A DNA stretch of 64,000 bases, from NCBI GenBank assembly GCA_037074705.1, contig JAYJMR010000032.1, positions 186,001-250,000 of the forward strand. The letters are read 5' to 3'. How positions within the stretch are numbered: the stretch's first letter is position 1; each line of letters begins with the position of its first letter. A model generated the notes under the pieces. The model did not search any database. It saw only the letters and a program-made list of their open reading frames with translations, and had not been told where the DNA came from. Below, piece after piece: positions 53,381-61,973 of the stretch. The stretch comes from Zhengitettix transpicula. Lineage: Eukaryota > Arthropoda > Insecta > Orthoptera > Tetrigidae. The position numbers were made by a program, and so were the translations under genes.

Positions 53381-54820
53381 CCCGCACACAGTGTCCCCGC
53401 ACACAGTGTCCCCGCACACAGTGTCCCCGCACTCCGTGTCTCCGCACTCCGTGTCCCCGCACTCCGTGTCCCTGCACACAGTGTCCCCGCACACAGTTCC
53501 CCGCATTCCGTGTCCCCGCATTCCGTGTCCCCGCACACAGTGTCCCCGCACACAGTGTCCCCGCACACAGTGTCCCCGCACACAGTGTCCCCGAACACAG
53601 TGTCTCCGCACAGAGTGTCCCCGCACACAGTGTCCCCGCACACAGTGTCCCCGCACACAGTGTCCCCGCACTCCGTGTCCCCGCACACAGTGTCCCTGCA
53701 CACAGTGTCCCCGCACACAGTGTCCCCGCACAAAGTGTCCCCGCACTCCGTGTCACCGCACACAGTGTCCCCGCACACAGTGTCCCCGCACACAGTGTCC
53801 CCGCACACAGTGTCCCCGCACACAGTGTCCCCGCACACAGTGTCCCCGCACACAGTTTCCCCTCACACAGTTTCCCCGCACACTGTCCCCGCACACAGTG
53901 TCCCCGCACACAGTGTCCCTGCACACAGTGTCCCCGCACACAGTGTCCCTGCACACAGTGTCCCCGCACACAGTGTCCCCGCACACAGTGTCCCTGCACA
54001 CAGTGTCCCTGCACACAGTGTCTCCGCACACAGTGTCCCCGCACACAGTGTCCCCGCACACAGTGTCCCCGCACACAGTGTCCCCGCATTCCGTGTCCCC
54101 GCACTCCGTGTCCCCGCACACAGTGTCCCCGCACACAGTGTCCCTGCACACAGTGTCCCTGCACACAGTGTCCCCGCACACAGTGTCCCCGCACACAGTG
54201 TCCCCGCACACAGTGTCCCCGCACACAGTGTCCCCGCACTCCGTGTCCCCGCACAAAGTGTCCCCGCACACAGTGTCCCCGGACTCCGTGTCTCTGCACA
54301 CAGTGTCCCCGCGCACAGTGTCCCCGCACACAGTGTCCCCGCACACAGTGTCCCCGCACACAGTGTCCCCGCACACAGTGTCCCCGCACACAGTGTCCCC
54401 GCACTCCGTGTCGCCGCACTCCGTGTCCCTGCACACAGTGTCCTCGCACACAGTGTCCCTGCACACAGTGTCCCTGCACACAGTGTCCCCGCACACAGTG
54501 TCCCCGCACACAGTGTCCCCGCACACAGTGTCCACGCACACAGTGTCCCCGCACACAGTGTCCTCGCACACAGTGTCCCCGCACACAGTGTCTCCGCACA
54601 CAGTGTCCCCGCACACAGTGTCCCCGCACACAGTGTCCCCGCTCACAGTGTCCCCGCACACAGTGTCCCCGCACTCCGTGTCCCCGCACACAGTGTCCCC
54701 GCACACAGTGTCCCCGCACACAGTGTCCCCGCACTCCGTGTCTCCGCACTCCGTGTCCCCGCACTCCGTGTCCCTGCACACAGTGTCCCCGCACTCAGTG
54801 TCCCCGCACTCCGTGTCCCT

Positions 54821-54840
54821 GCACACATTGCGTCTTTTCG
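54821..54840. other. Junction between the 15 bp and 150 bp satellite families
   Basis: The last 15 bp-type bases (CACACATTG) run directly into CGTCTTTTCGCG, which is the inside of a 150 bp monomer (normally AAATGTGCGTCTTTTCGCG). The break is at about 54,829. Both sides share the short string ATTG/ATGTG, so only minor microhomology could be involved. There is no linker, transposon end or target-site duplication. The first 150 bp monomer is therefore truncated at its left end by the minisatellite. Confidence 0.9.
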
Positions 54841-55860
54841 CGTGAGTTATGGTTCTCGTCCTATGGAAGCAATCCCGCTGAAGTCGATGACGTCACCCGC
54901 AGGTCGCTAGCTGGAGTTGTTTAGGAGCTAAAGTCGTTTATCTGTTTTTTTTCACTTTTTGCTTGTATTCTCCCAAATGTGCGTCTTTTCGCGTGAGTTA
55001 TTGGTCTCGTCAAATAAAAGCGTTCCCGCTGAAGACGATGACGTCACCCGCAGGTCGCTAGCTGCAGCCGTTTAGTAGCTACAGACGTTTTTCTATTTTT
55101 TTCACTTTTTGTTTTTTTTAAAATGTGCGTGTTTTCCGTTAGTTATGAGTCTCATCCTATGGAAGCGTTCCCGCTGAAGACGATGACGTCACCCGCATGT
55201 CGCTAGCTGCAGCCGTTTAAGAGCTGAAGGCGTTTTTCTGTTTTTTTCACTTTTTGCTTGTTTTCGCCAAAATGTGCGTTTTATGCGTGAGTTATGTGTC
55301 TCATCAAATAGAAGCGTTTCCGCTGAAAACGATGCCGTCACCCGCAGGTCGCAAGCAGCAGCCGTTTAGGAGCTACAGGCGTTTTTCTGTTTTTTTCATT
55401 TTTTGCTTCTTTTCTCTCAAATGTGAGTCTTTTTGCGTGAGTAATGGGTCTCATCCTATATATGCCATCCCGCTGAAGACGATGACGTCACCCGCAGGTC
55501 TCTTGTTGCAGCCGTTTAAGAGCTACAGGTGTTTTTCTGTTTTTTTCACTTTTTGCTTGTTTTCTCCCAAATGTGCGTCTTTTTGTGTGAGTTATGGGTC
55601 TTATCCTATAAAAGCGTTCCCGCTAAAGAAGATGACGTTACCCGCAGGTCGCTAACTGCAGCAGTTTAGGAGCTACAGGCGTTTTTCTGTTTTTTTCACT
55701 TTTTGCTTGTTTTCTCCCAAATGTGCGTCTTTTCACGTTAGTTATGGGTCTCATCCTATAAAAGCGTCCTCGCTGAATACGATGCCGTCACCTGCAGAAC
55801 GCTAGCAGCAGACGTTTAGGAGCTACAGGCGTTTTTTTGTTTTTTTCACATTTTCCTTGT
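54829..55860 (+). repeat. Satellite block repeated at about 59.9-60.8 kb
   Basis: Monomers with rare variants occur in the same order in two places: CTGGAGTTGTTTAGG (near 54,910 and 59,993), GTCTCGTCAAATAAAAGCG (near 55,001 and 60,081) and GAGTAATGGGTCTC with TATATATGCC (near 55,438 and 60,368). The offset is about 5,080 at first and about 4,930 later, so one monomer of about 150 bp present at 55.2-55.4 kb is missing from the second copy. This is a segmental duplication within the 150 bp array. Confidence 0.85.
54888..54895. other. TGACGTCA palindrome, present in many 150 bp monomers
   Basis: The perfect eight-base palindrome TGACGTCA, identical to the full cAMP-response element recognised by CREB/ATF proteins in animals, sits in the GC-rich half of the monomer. 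The first three are at 54888-54895, 55039-55046 and 55184-55191, and most of the following monomers have it. Some have lost it by single changes (GATGACGTTACC, GATGCCGTCA, GATGACATC). The match to a known motif is seen directly; binding or promoter activity is not implied by sequence alone. Confidence 0.6.
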
Positions 55861-56175
55861 TTTCTTCCAAATGTGCGTCTTTTGGCGTGAGTTATGGGTC
55901 TCAGCCTATGGAAGAGTATCCGCTGAAGACGATGACGTCACCCGCATTACGCTAGCTGCAGTTGTTTAAGAGCTTAAGGCGTTTTCTTGTTTTTTTCACT
56001 TTTTGTTGTTTTCTCCCAAATGTGCGTCTTTTCTCGTGAGTTATGGGTCTCATCAAATAATAGCGTTCCCGCTTAAGACGATGATGTCGCCCGCAGATCG
56101 CTAGCTGCATCTGTTTAGGAGCTAAAGGCGTTTTTCTTTTTTTTCTTTTTTTTTTGTTTCTTTTCTCAAAAATGT

Positions 56176-56620
56176 GCGTCTTTTCGCCTAAGTTATGGGT
56201 ATCATCCTATAAAAGCGTTCCCTCTGAAAACGATGACGTTACCCGCAGGTCTGCAGCCGTTTAGGTGTTACAGGCGTTTTTCTGTTTTTTACACGATTTG
56301 ATGGTTTTCTCCCAAATGTGCGTCTTTTCGCCTGAGTTATGGGTCTCATTCTATGGGAGCGTCCCCGCTGAAGACGATGACGTCACCCGAAGGTCGCTAG
56401 CTGCAACCGTTTAGGAGCTACAGGCGTTTTTCTGTTTTTTTCACTTCTTGCTTGTTTTCTCTCAAATGTGCGTCTTTTTGCGTGAGTTATTGTTTCTTAT
56501 CGCATGGAAGCGTTCTTGCTGAAGACGATGACTGTTTCCGCAGGTCGCTAGCTGCAGCCGTTTATCAGCTAAAGCCGATATTCTGTTTTTTTCACGTTTT
56601 GCTTCTTTTATCCCACATGT
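56176..56620 (+). repeat. Three-monomer block A, copy 1 (445 bp)
   Basis: Three successive monomers carry diagnostic variants. The first has CCCTCTGAAAACGATGACG and lacks CGCTAGC (CAGGTCTGCAG). The second has TCGCCTGAGTTATGGG and CCGAAGGTCG. The third has GTTATTGTTTCTTATCGC and GTTCTTGCTGAAG, followed by TATCAGC and CCCACATG. The same trio recurs at three other places in forward orientation and once inverted, which makes it a higher-order unit. Confidence 0.88.
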
Positions 56621-58118
56621 GCGTCTTTTCGCGTGATTTATGGGTCTCATCCGATAAAAGCGTTCCCGCTAAAGAAGATGACGTTACCCGCAGGTCGCTA
56701 ACTGCAGCAGTTTAGGAGCTACAGGCGTTTTTCTGTTTTTTCACTTTTTGCTTGTTTTCTCCCAAATGTGCGTCTTTTCGCGTTAGTTATGGGTCTCATC
56801 CTATGGAAGCTTCCCCGGTAAAGATGATGACGTCACCCGCTGGTCGCAAGCTGCAGCCGTTTAGGAGCTACAGGCGTTTTTCTGGTTTTTTTTTATTTTT
56901 TGCTTCTTTTCTCTCAAATGTGAGTGCTTTGGCGTGGGTTATGGGTCTCATGCTATGGAAGCGATCCCGCTGAAGACGAAGACGTCACCCGCAAGTCGCT
57001 AGCTGCAGTTTTTTAGGAGCTTAAGGCGTTTTTCTGTTTTTTGCACTTTTTACTTGTTTTCTCCTAAATGTGCGTATTTTCGCGTGAGTTATGGGTCTCA
57101 CCCTATGTAAGCGTTCCCGCTGAAGACGATGACGTCACCCGCAGGTCGCTAGCTGCAGTTTTTTAGGAGCTTAAGGCGTTTTTCTGTTTTTTTCACTTTT
57201 TGCTTGTTTTCTCCCAAATGTGCGTCTTTTCGCGTGAGTTATGGGTCTCATTCTATTGAAGCGTTCCCTCTGAAGACAATGTCTTCACCCGCAGGTCGCT
57301 AGCTGCAGTTGTTAGGAAGCTTAAGGCGTTTATTGTTTTTTTCACTTTATGTTGTTTTCTCCCAAATATGCGTCTTTTCTCGTGAGTTATGGGTCTCATT
57401 CTGTGGAAGCGTTCCCGCTGAAGACGATGACGTCACCCGCAGGTCGCAAGCTGCAGTTTTTTAGGAGTTAAAGGCGGTTTTCTCTTTTTCTCACTTTTTG
57501 CTTGTTTTTTCCCAATTGTGCGTCTTTTTTCGTGAGTTATGGGTCTCATCAAATAATAGCGTTCCCGCTGAAGACGATGACGTCGCCCGCAGATCGCAAG
57601 CTGCAGCCGTTTATCAGCTAAAGCCGATTTTTTGTTTTTTTCACGTTTTGCTTCTTTTATCCCACATGTGCGTCTTTTCGCGTGAGTTATGGGTCTCATC
57701 CTATAAAAGAGTCCTCGCTGAATACGATGACGTCACCTGCAGAACGCTAGCAGCAGCCGTTTAGGAGCTACAGGCGTTTTTTTGTTTTTTTCACATTTTC
57801 CTTGTTTTCTTCCAAATGTGCGTCTTTTCGCGTGAGTTATGGGTCTCAGCCTATAAAAGCGTCCTCGCTGAAGACGATGACGTCACCCGCATTACGCTAG
57901 CTGCAGTTGTTTAGGAGCTTAAGGCGTTTTCTTGTTTTTTTCACTTTTTGTTGTTTTCTCCCAAATGTGCGTCTTTTCTCGTGAGTTATGGGTCTTATCC
58001 TGTTGAAGCGTTCTCGCTGAAGACGATGACGTCACCCGCGGGTCGCAAGCTGAAATTTTTTAGGAGCTAAAGGCGTTTTTCTGTTTTTCTCAGTTTTTTC
58101 TTGTTTTCCCCTAAATGT

Positions 58119-58563
58119 GCGTCTTTTCTCGTAAGTTATGGGTATCATCCTATAAAAGCGTTCCCTCTGAAAACGATGACGTTACCCGCAGGTCTGCAGC
58201 CGTTTAGGTGTTACAGGCGTTTTTCTGTTTTTTACACTATTTGATGGTTTTCTCCCAAATGTGCGTCTTTTCGCCTGAGTTATGGGTCACATCCTATGGA
58301 AGCGTCACCGCTGAAGACGATGACGTCACCCGAAGATCGCTAGCTGCAACCGTTTAGGAGCTACAGGCGTTTTTCTGTTTTTTTCACTTCTTGCTTATTT
58401 TCTCTCAAATGTGCGTCTTTCTGCGTGAGTTATTGTTTCTCATCTAAGGAAGCGTTCTTGCTGAAGACGATGACATCTTCCGCAGGTCGCTAGCTGCAGC
58501 CGTTTATCAGCTAAAGCCGATTTTTTGTTTTTTTTCACGTTTTGCTTCTTTTATCCCACATGT
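58119..58563 (+). repeat. Three-monomer block A, copy 2 (445 bp)
   Basis: The same ordered variants as at 56.18 kb are present, with identical length. CCCTCTGAAAACGATGACG is near 58,162 and CCGAAGATCG near 58,329, and the TTATTGTTTCTC monomer follows, ending in CCCACATG. Small differences, such as CATCTAAGG for CATCGCATGG near 58,441, mark it as a separate copy. Confidence 0.88.
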
Positions 58564-59464
58564 GCGTCTTTTCGCGTGAGTTATGGGTCTCGTCCAAGGA
58601 AGCAATCCCGCTGAAGACGATGACGTCACCCGCAGGTCGCTAGCTGGAGTTGTTTAGGAGCTAAAGTCGTTTTTCTGTTTTATTCACTTTTTCCTTGTTT
58701 TCTCCCAAATGTGCGTCTTTTCGCGTGAGTTATGGGTCTCATCCTATAAAAGTGTTCCCGCTAAAGACGATGCCGTTACCGGCAGGTCGCTAACTGCAGC
58801 CGTTTAGGAGCTGCAGACGTTTTTCTGTTTTTTTCACTTTTTGCTTGTTTTCTCCCAAATGTGCGTCTTTTCTCGTTAGTTATGGATCTTATCCTATTGA
58901 AGCGTCTCCGCTAAAGACGATGACGTCACCCGTTGGTTGCAAGCTGCAGCCGTTTAGGAGCTTAAGGCGTTTTTCTGTTTTTTTCACTTTTTACTTGTTT
59001 TCTCCCAAATGTGCGTCTTTTCGCATGAGGTATGGGTCTCATTCTATTGAAGCGTTCCCTCTGAAAACGATGACTTCACCCGCAAGTCGCTACCTGCAGT
59101 TGTTTAGGAGCTTAATGCGGTTTCTTGTTTTTTTCACTTTTTGTTGTTTTCTCCCAAATGTGCGTCTTTTCTCGTGAGTTATGGGTCTTATCCTGTTGAA
59201 GCGTTCCCGCTGAAGACGATAACGTCTCCCGCAGGTCGCAAGCTGAAGTTTTTTAGGAGCTAAAGGCGTTTTTCTGTTTTTCTCACTTTTTTCTTGTTTT
59301 CTCCTAAATGTGCGTCTTTTCTCGTGCGTTATGGGTCTCATTAAATAATAGCGTTCCCCCTTAAAACGATGATGTCGCCCGCAGATCGCTAGCTGCATCT
59401 GTTTAGGAGCAAAAGGCGTTTTTCTTTTTTTTCTTTTTTTTTTTGCTTCCTTTCTCAAAAATGT

Positions 59465-59909
59465 GCGTCTTTTCGCGTAAGTTATGGGTATCATCCTATA
59501 AAAGCGTTCCCTCTGAAAACGATGACGTTACCCGCAGGTCTGCAGCCGTTTAGGTGTTACAGGCGTTTTTCTGTTTTTTACACTATTTGATGGTTTTCTC
59601 CCAAATGTGCGTCTTTTCGCCTGAGTTATGGGTCTCATCCTATGGAAGCGTCCCCGCTGAAGACGATGACGTCACCCGAAGGTCGCTAGCTGCAACCGTT
59701 TAGGAGCTACAGGCGTTTTTCTGTTTTTTTCACTTCTTGCTTATTTTCTCTCAAATGTGCGTCTTTTTGCGTGAGTTATTGTTTCTCATCGCATGGAAGC
59801 GTTCTTGCTGAAGACGATGACATCCTCCGCAGGTCGCTAGCTGCAGCCGTTTATCAGCTAAAGCCGATTTTCTGTTTTTTTCACGTTTTGCTTCTTTTAA
59901 CCCACATGT
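59465..59909 (+). repeat. Three-monomer block A, copy 3 (445 bp)
   Basis: The third forward copy of the ordered trio, again 445 bp. It is followed by the monomer carrying CTGGAGTTG that also abuts the minisatellite junction at 54.83 kb. The copy immediately left of it (59.0-59.46 kb) carries CATGAGGTATGG, then ACGATAACGTCTCC, then CGTGCGTTATGG. This six-monomer order is the one found inverted at 62.5-63.4 kb. Confidence 0.88.
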
Positions 59910-61254
59910 GCGTCTTTTCGCGTGAGTTATGGGTCTCGTCCTATGGAAGCAATCCCGCTGAAGACGATGACGTCACCCGCAGGTCGCTAGCTGGAGTTGT
60001 TTAGGAGCTAAAGTCGTTTTTCTGTTTTTTTTCACTTTTTGCTTGTTTTCTCCCAAATGTGCGTCTTTTCGCGTGAGTTATTGGTCTCGTCAAATAAAAG
60101 CGTTCCCGCTGAAGACGATGACGTCACCCGCAGGTCGCTAGCTGCAGAAAGTTTAGTAGCTACAGAAGTTTTTCTATTTTTTTCACTTTTTTTTTTTAAA
60201 TGTGCGTATTTCGCGTTACTTATGGGTCTCATCCTATGGAAGCGTTCCCGCTGAAGACGATGACGTCACCCGCATGTCGCTAGCTGCAGCCGTTTAAGAG
60301 CTGAAGGCGTTTTTCTGTTTTTTTCATTTTTTGCTTCTTTTCTCTCAAATATGAGTCTTTTTGCGTGAGTAATGGGTCTCATCCTATATATGCCATCCCG
60401 CTGAAGACGATGACGTCACCCGCAGGTCTCTTGTTGCAGCCGTTTAAGAGCTACAGGTGTTTTTCTGTTTTTTTCACTTTTTGCTTGTTTTCTCCCAAAT
60501 GTGCGTCTTTTTGTGTGAGTTATGGGTCTTATCCTATAAAAGCGTTCCCGCTAAAGAAGATGACGTTACCCGCAGGTCGCTAACTGCAGCAGTTTAGGAG
60601 CTACAGGCGTTTTTCTGTTTTTTTCACTTTTTGCTTGTTTTCTCCCAAATGTGCGTCTTTTCGCGATAGTTATGGGTCTCATCCTATGGAAGCTTCCCCG
60701 TTAAAGATGATGACGTCACCCGCTGGTCGCAAGCTGCAGCCGTTTAGGAGCTGCAGGCGTTTTTCTGTTGTTTTTTTAATTTTTTGCTTCTTTTCTCTCA
60801 AATGTGAGTGCTTTGGCGTGAGTTATGGGTCTCATGCTATGGGAGCGATCCCGCTGAAGACAAAGACGTCACCCGCAAGTCGCTAGCTGCAGTTTTTTAG
60901 GAGCTTAAGGCGGTTTTCTCTTTTCTCACTTTTTGCTTGTTTTTTCCCAAATGTGCGTCTTTTTTCGTGAGTTATGGGTCTCATCAAATAATAGCGTTCC
61001 CGCTGAAGACGAAGACGTCACCCGCAGGTCTCTTGTTGCAGCCGTTTAAGAGCTACAGGCGTTTTTTTGTTTTTCTCACTTTTTGCTTGTTTTCTCCCAA
61101 ATGTGCGTCGTTTTTCGTGAGTTATTGGTCACATCAAATAATAGCGTACCCGCTGAAGACGATGACGTCGCCCGCAGATCGCAAGCTGCAGCCGTTTAGG
61201 AGCTAAAGGCGTTTTTCTGTTTTTATCTCTTTTTGCTTCTTTTCTCCCAAATGT

Positions 61255-61706
61255 GCGTCTTTTCGCGTAAGTTATGGGTCTCATCCTATAAAAGCGTTCC
61301 CTCTGAAGACGATGCCGTTACCCTCAGGTCGCTAGCTGCAGCCGTTTAGGAGCTACAGGCGTTTTTCTGTTTCTTACACTTTTTGATTGTTTTCTCCCAA
61401 ATGTGCGTCTTTTCGCCTGAGTTATGGGTCTTATCCTATGGAAGCGTCCCCGCACAAGACGATGTCGTCACCCGAAGGTCGCTAGCTGCAACTGTTTAGG
61501 AGCTACAGGCGTTTTTCTGTTTTTTTCACTTTTTGCTTATTTTTTCTCAAATGTATGTCTTTTTGCGTGAGTTATTGTTTCTCATCGCATGGAAGCGTTC
61601 TTGCTGAAGACGATGACATCTTCCGCAGGTCGGTAGCTGCAGCCGTTTATCAGCTAAAGCCGATTTTCTATTTTTTTTCACGTTTTGCTTCTTTTATCCC
61701 ACATGT
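61255..61706 (+). repeat. Three-monomer block A, copy 4 (452 bp)
   Basis: The fourth forward copy, more diverged. The first monomer keeps CCCTCTGAAGACGATGCC but retains GGTCGCTAGCTGCAG, so it lacks the deletion seen in copies 1-3 and may represent the ancestral form. The second has TCGCCTGAG and CCGAAGGTCG, and the third TTATTGTTTCTCATCGC. It lies just before the orientation switch. Confidence 0.82.
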
Positions 61707-61846
61707 GCGTCTTTTCGCGTGAGTTATGGGTCTCGTCCTATAGAAGCGTCCCCGCTAAATACGATGACGTCACCTGCAGAACGCTAGCAGCAGCCGTTTA
61801 GGAGCTACAGGCGTTTTTTGTTTTTTTTCACTACTTGCTTGTTTCT

Positions 61847-61973
61847 CCCAAATGTGCGTCTTTTCGCGTGAGTTATTGGTCTTGCGACCTCGCGGATGAC
61901 GTCCATCGTCTTCAGCGGGAACGCGTCCCATAGGATGAGACACATAACTCACGCGAAAAGACGCACATTTGGG
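61847..61973. repeat. Inverted-repeat junction, 30 bp arms
   Basis: Positions 61,847-61,876 (beginning CCCAAATGTGCG and ending GTGAGTTAT) are perfectly complementary in inverted orientation to 61,944-61,973 (beginning ATAACTCAC and ending CACATTTGGG), with a spacer of 67 bases. Between them forward sequence stops at about TTATTGGTCT (61,881) and inverted sequence starts at TGCGACCTCGCGGATGACG. The two orientations are therefore joined inside monomers, with no extra DNA. Such arms could fold into a hairpin or cruciform. The origin could be a genuine inversion or a fold-back join in the assembly. Confidence 0.88.

Larger units (their letters stand above)
1..54828. repeat. 15 bp minisatellite array, about 54.8 kb
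   Basis: The sequence is an unbroken head-to-tail array of a 15 bp unit with consensus CACACAGTGTCCCCG, roughly 3,650 units; it runs off the left edge of the window. The second common class is CACTCCGTGTCCCCG. Recurrent variants are CCCTG for CCCCG, TCTCCG, CATTCC, CTCTCC, CACAAAG, CACAGAG and CTTACAG. The unit is about 67% GC, with seven C against three G on the + strand and one CpG per unit (two in the CACTCCG class). It has no stop codon in any frame: + frames read HTVSP, HSVPA and TQCPR, - frames read RGHCV, GDTVC and GTLCA. This explains the enormous apparent reading frames on both strands. I see no insertion of unrelated DNA and no gene in this stretch. The call is secure; any function (structural heterochromatin, for example) is inference. 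Confidence 0.98.
46201..54828. repeat. Minisatellite, right subfamily marked by a 14-mer
   Basis: Units are the same 15-mers, but the landmark changes. A one-base-short unit CACACAGTTCCCCG followed by CATTCC units occurs with its TTCCCC at 46211, 47214, 47693, 50349, 52238 and 53497, and I saw it nowhere else in the window. Other variants typical here are GTGAACCTG (near 47,408, 47,871 and 49,102), CACACCGATTCC, GTATTTCCG and CCTTGAACAC. The + strand frame contains TAG in CATTCCTAG at 50977 and 52851. This is a distinct subfamily within the same array. Confidence 0.85.
54829..61881 (+). repeat. 150 bp satellite array, forward orientation, about 47 monomers
   Basis: Monomer starts measured at GCGTC lie at 54830, 54981, 55127, 55276, 55425, 55575, 55725, 55875, 56024, 56176, 56320, 56470, 56621 and 56770, so the period is 144-152, mostly 149-151. 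A typical monomer reads GTGCGTCTTTTCGCGTGAG, then TTATGGGTCTCATCCTATGG, AAGCGTTCCCGCTGAAGACG, ATGACGTCACCCGCAGGTCG, CTAGCTGCAGCCGTTTAGG and AGCTACAGGCG, then a run of about 40 pyrimidine-rich bases ending in TTTTCTCCCAA. Variants are copied between monomers. Period 150 is divisible by three, which yields short open frames of 70-134 codons (for example 55,254-55,655) that simply restate the repeat. No gene is present. The monomer is close to nucleosome length, which is common among centromeric and heterochromatic satellites; location there is inference. Confidence 0.96.

Noticed and set aside
1..54828. CRISPR-like direct repeats
   Set aside because: The repeats are contiguous 15-mers without unique spacers, far longer than any CRISPR array, and no cas-like genes are present.
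1..54828. Telomeric repeat
   Set aside because: The unit CACACAGTGTCCCCG has no TTAGGG- or TTAGG-like core, and variants are far more diverse than in telomeres.
1..54828. Strong G-quadruplex array on the minus strand
   Set aside because: GGGG runs are separated by about 11 bases, beyond the loop lengths of stable canonical quadruplexes, so it is kept only as a possibility under strand asymmetry.
55254..55655. Open frames of 60-134 codons in the 150 bp satellite (for example 55,254-55,655 +, 59,090-59,494 -, 63,056-63,343 +)
   Set aside because: They repeat the same roughly 50-residue translation of successive monomers, since 150 is divisible by three, and end where a monomer has a length change. 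No homology to a known domain is recognisable.
61847..61973. Terminal inverted repeats of a transposon
   Set aside because: The arms are ordinary monomer sequence in opposite orientation, with only 67 bases of the same satellite between them. There is no transposase and no target-site duplication.
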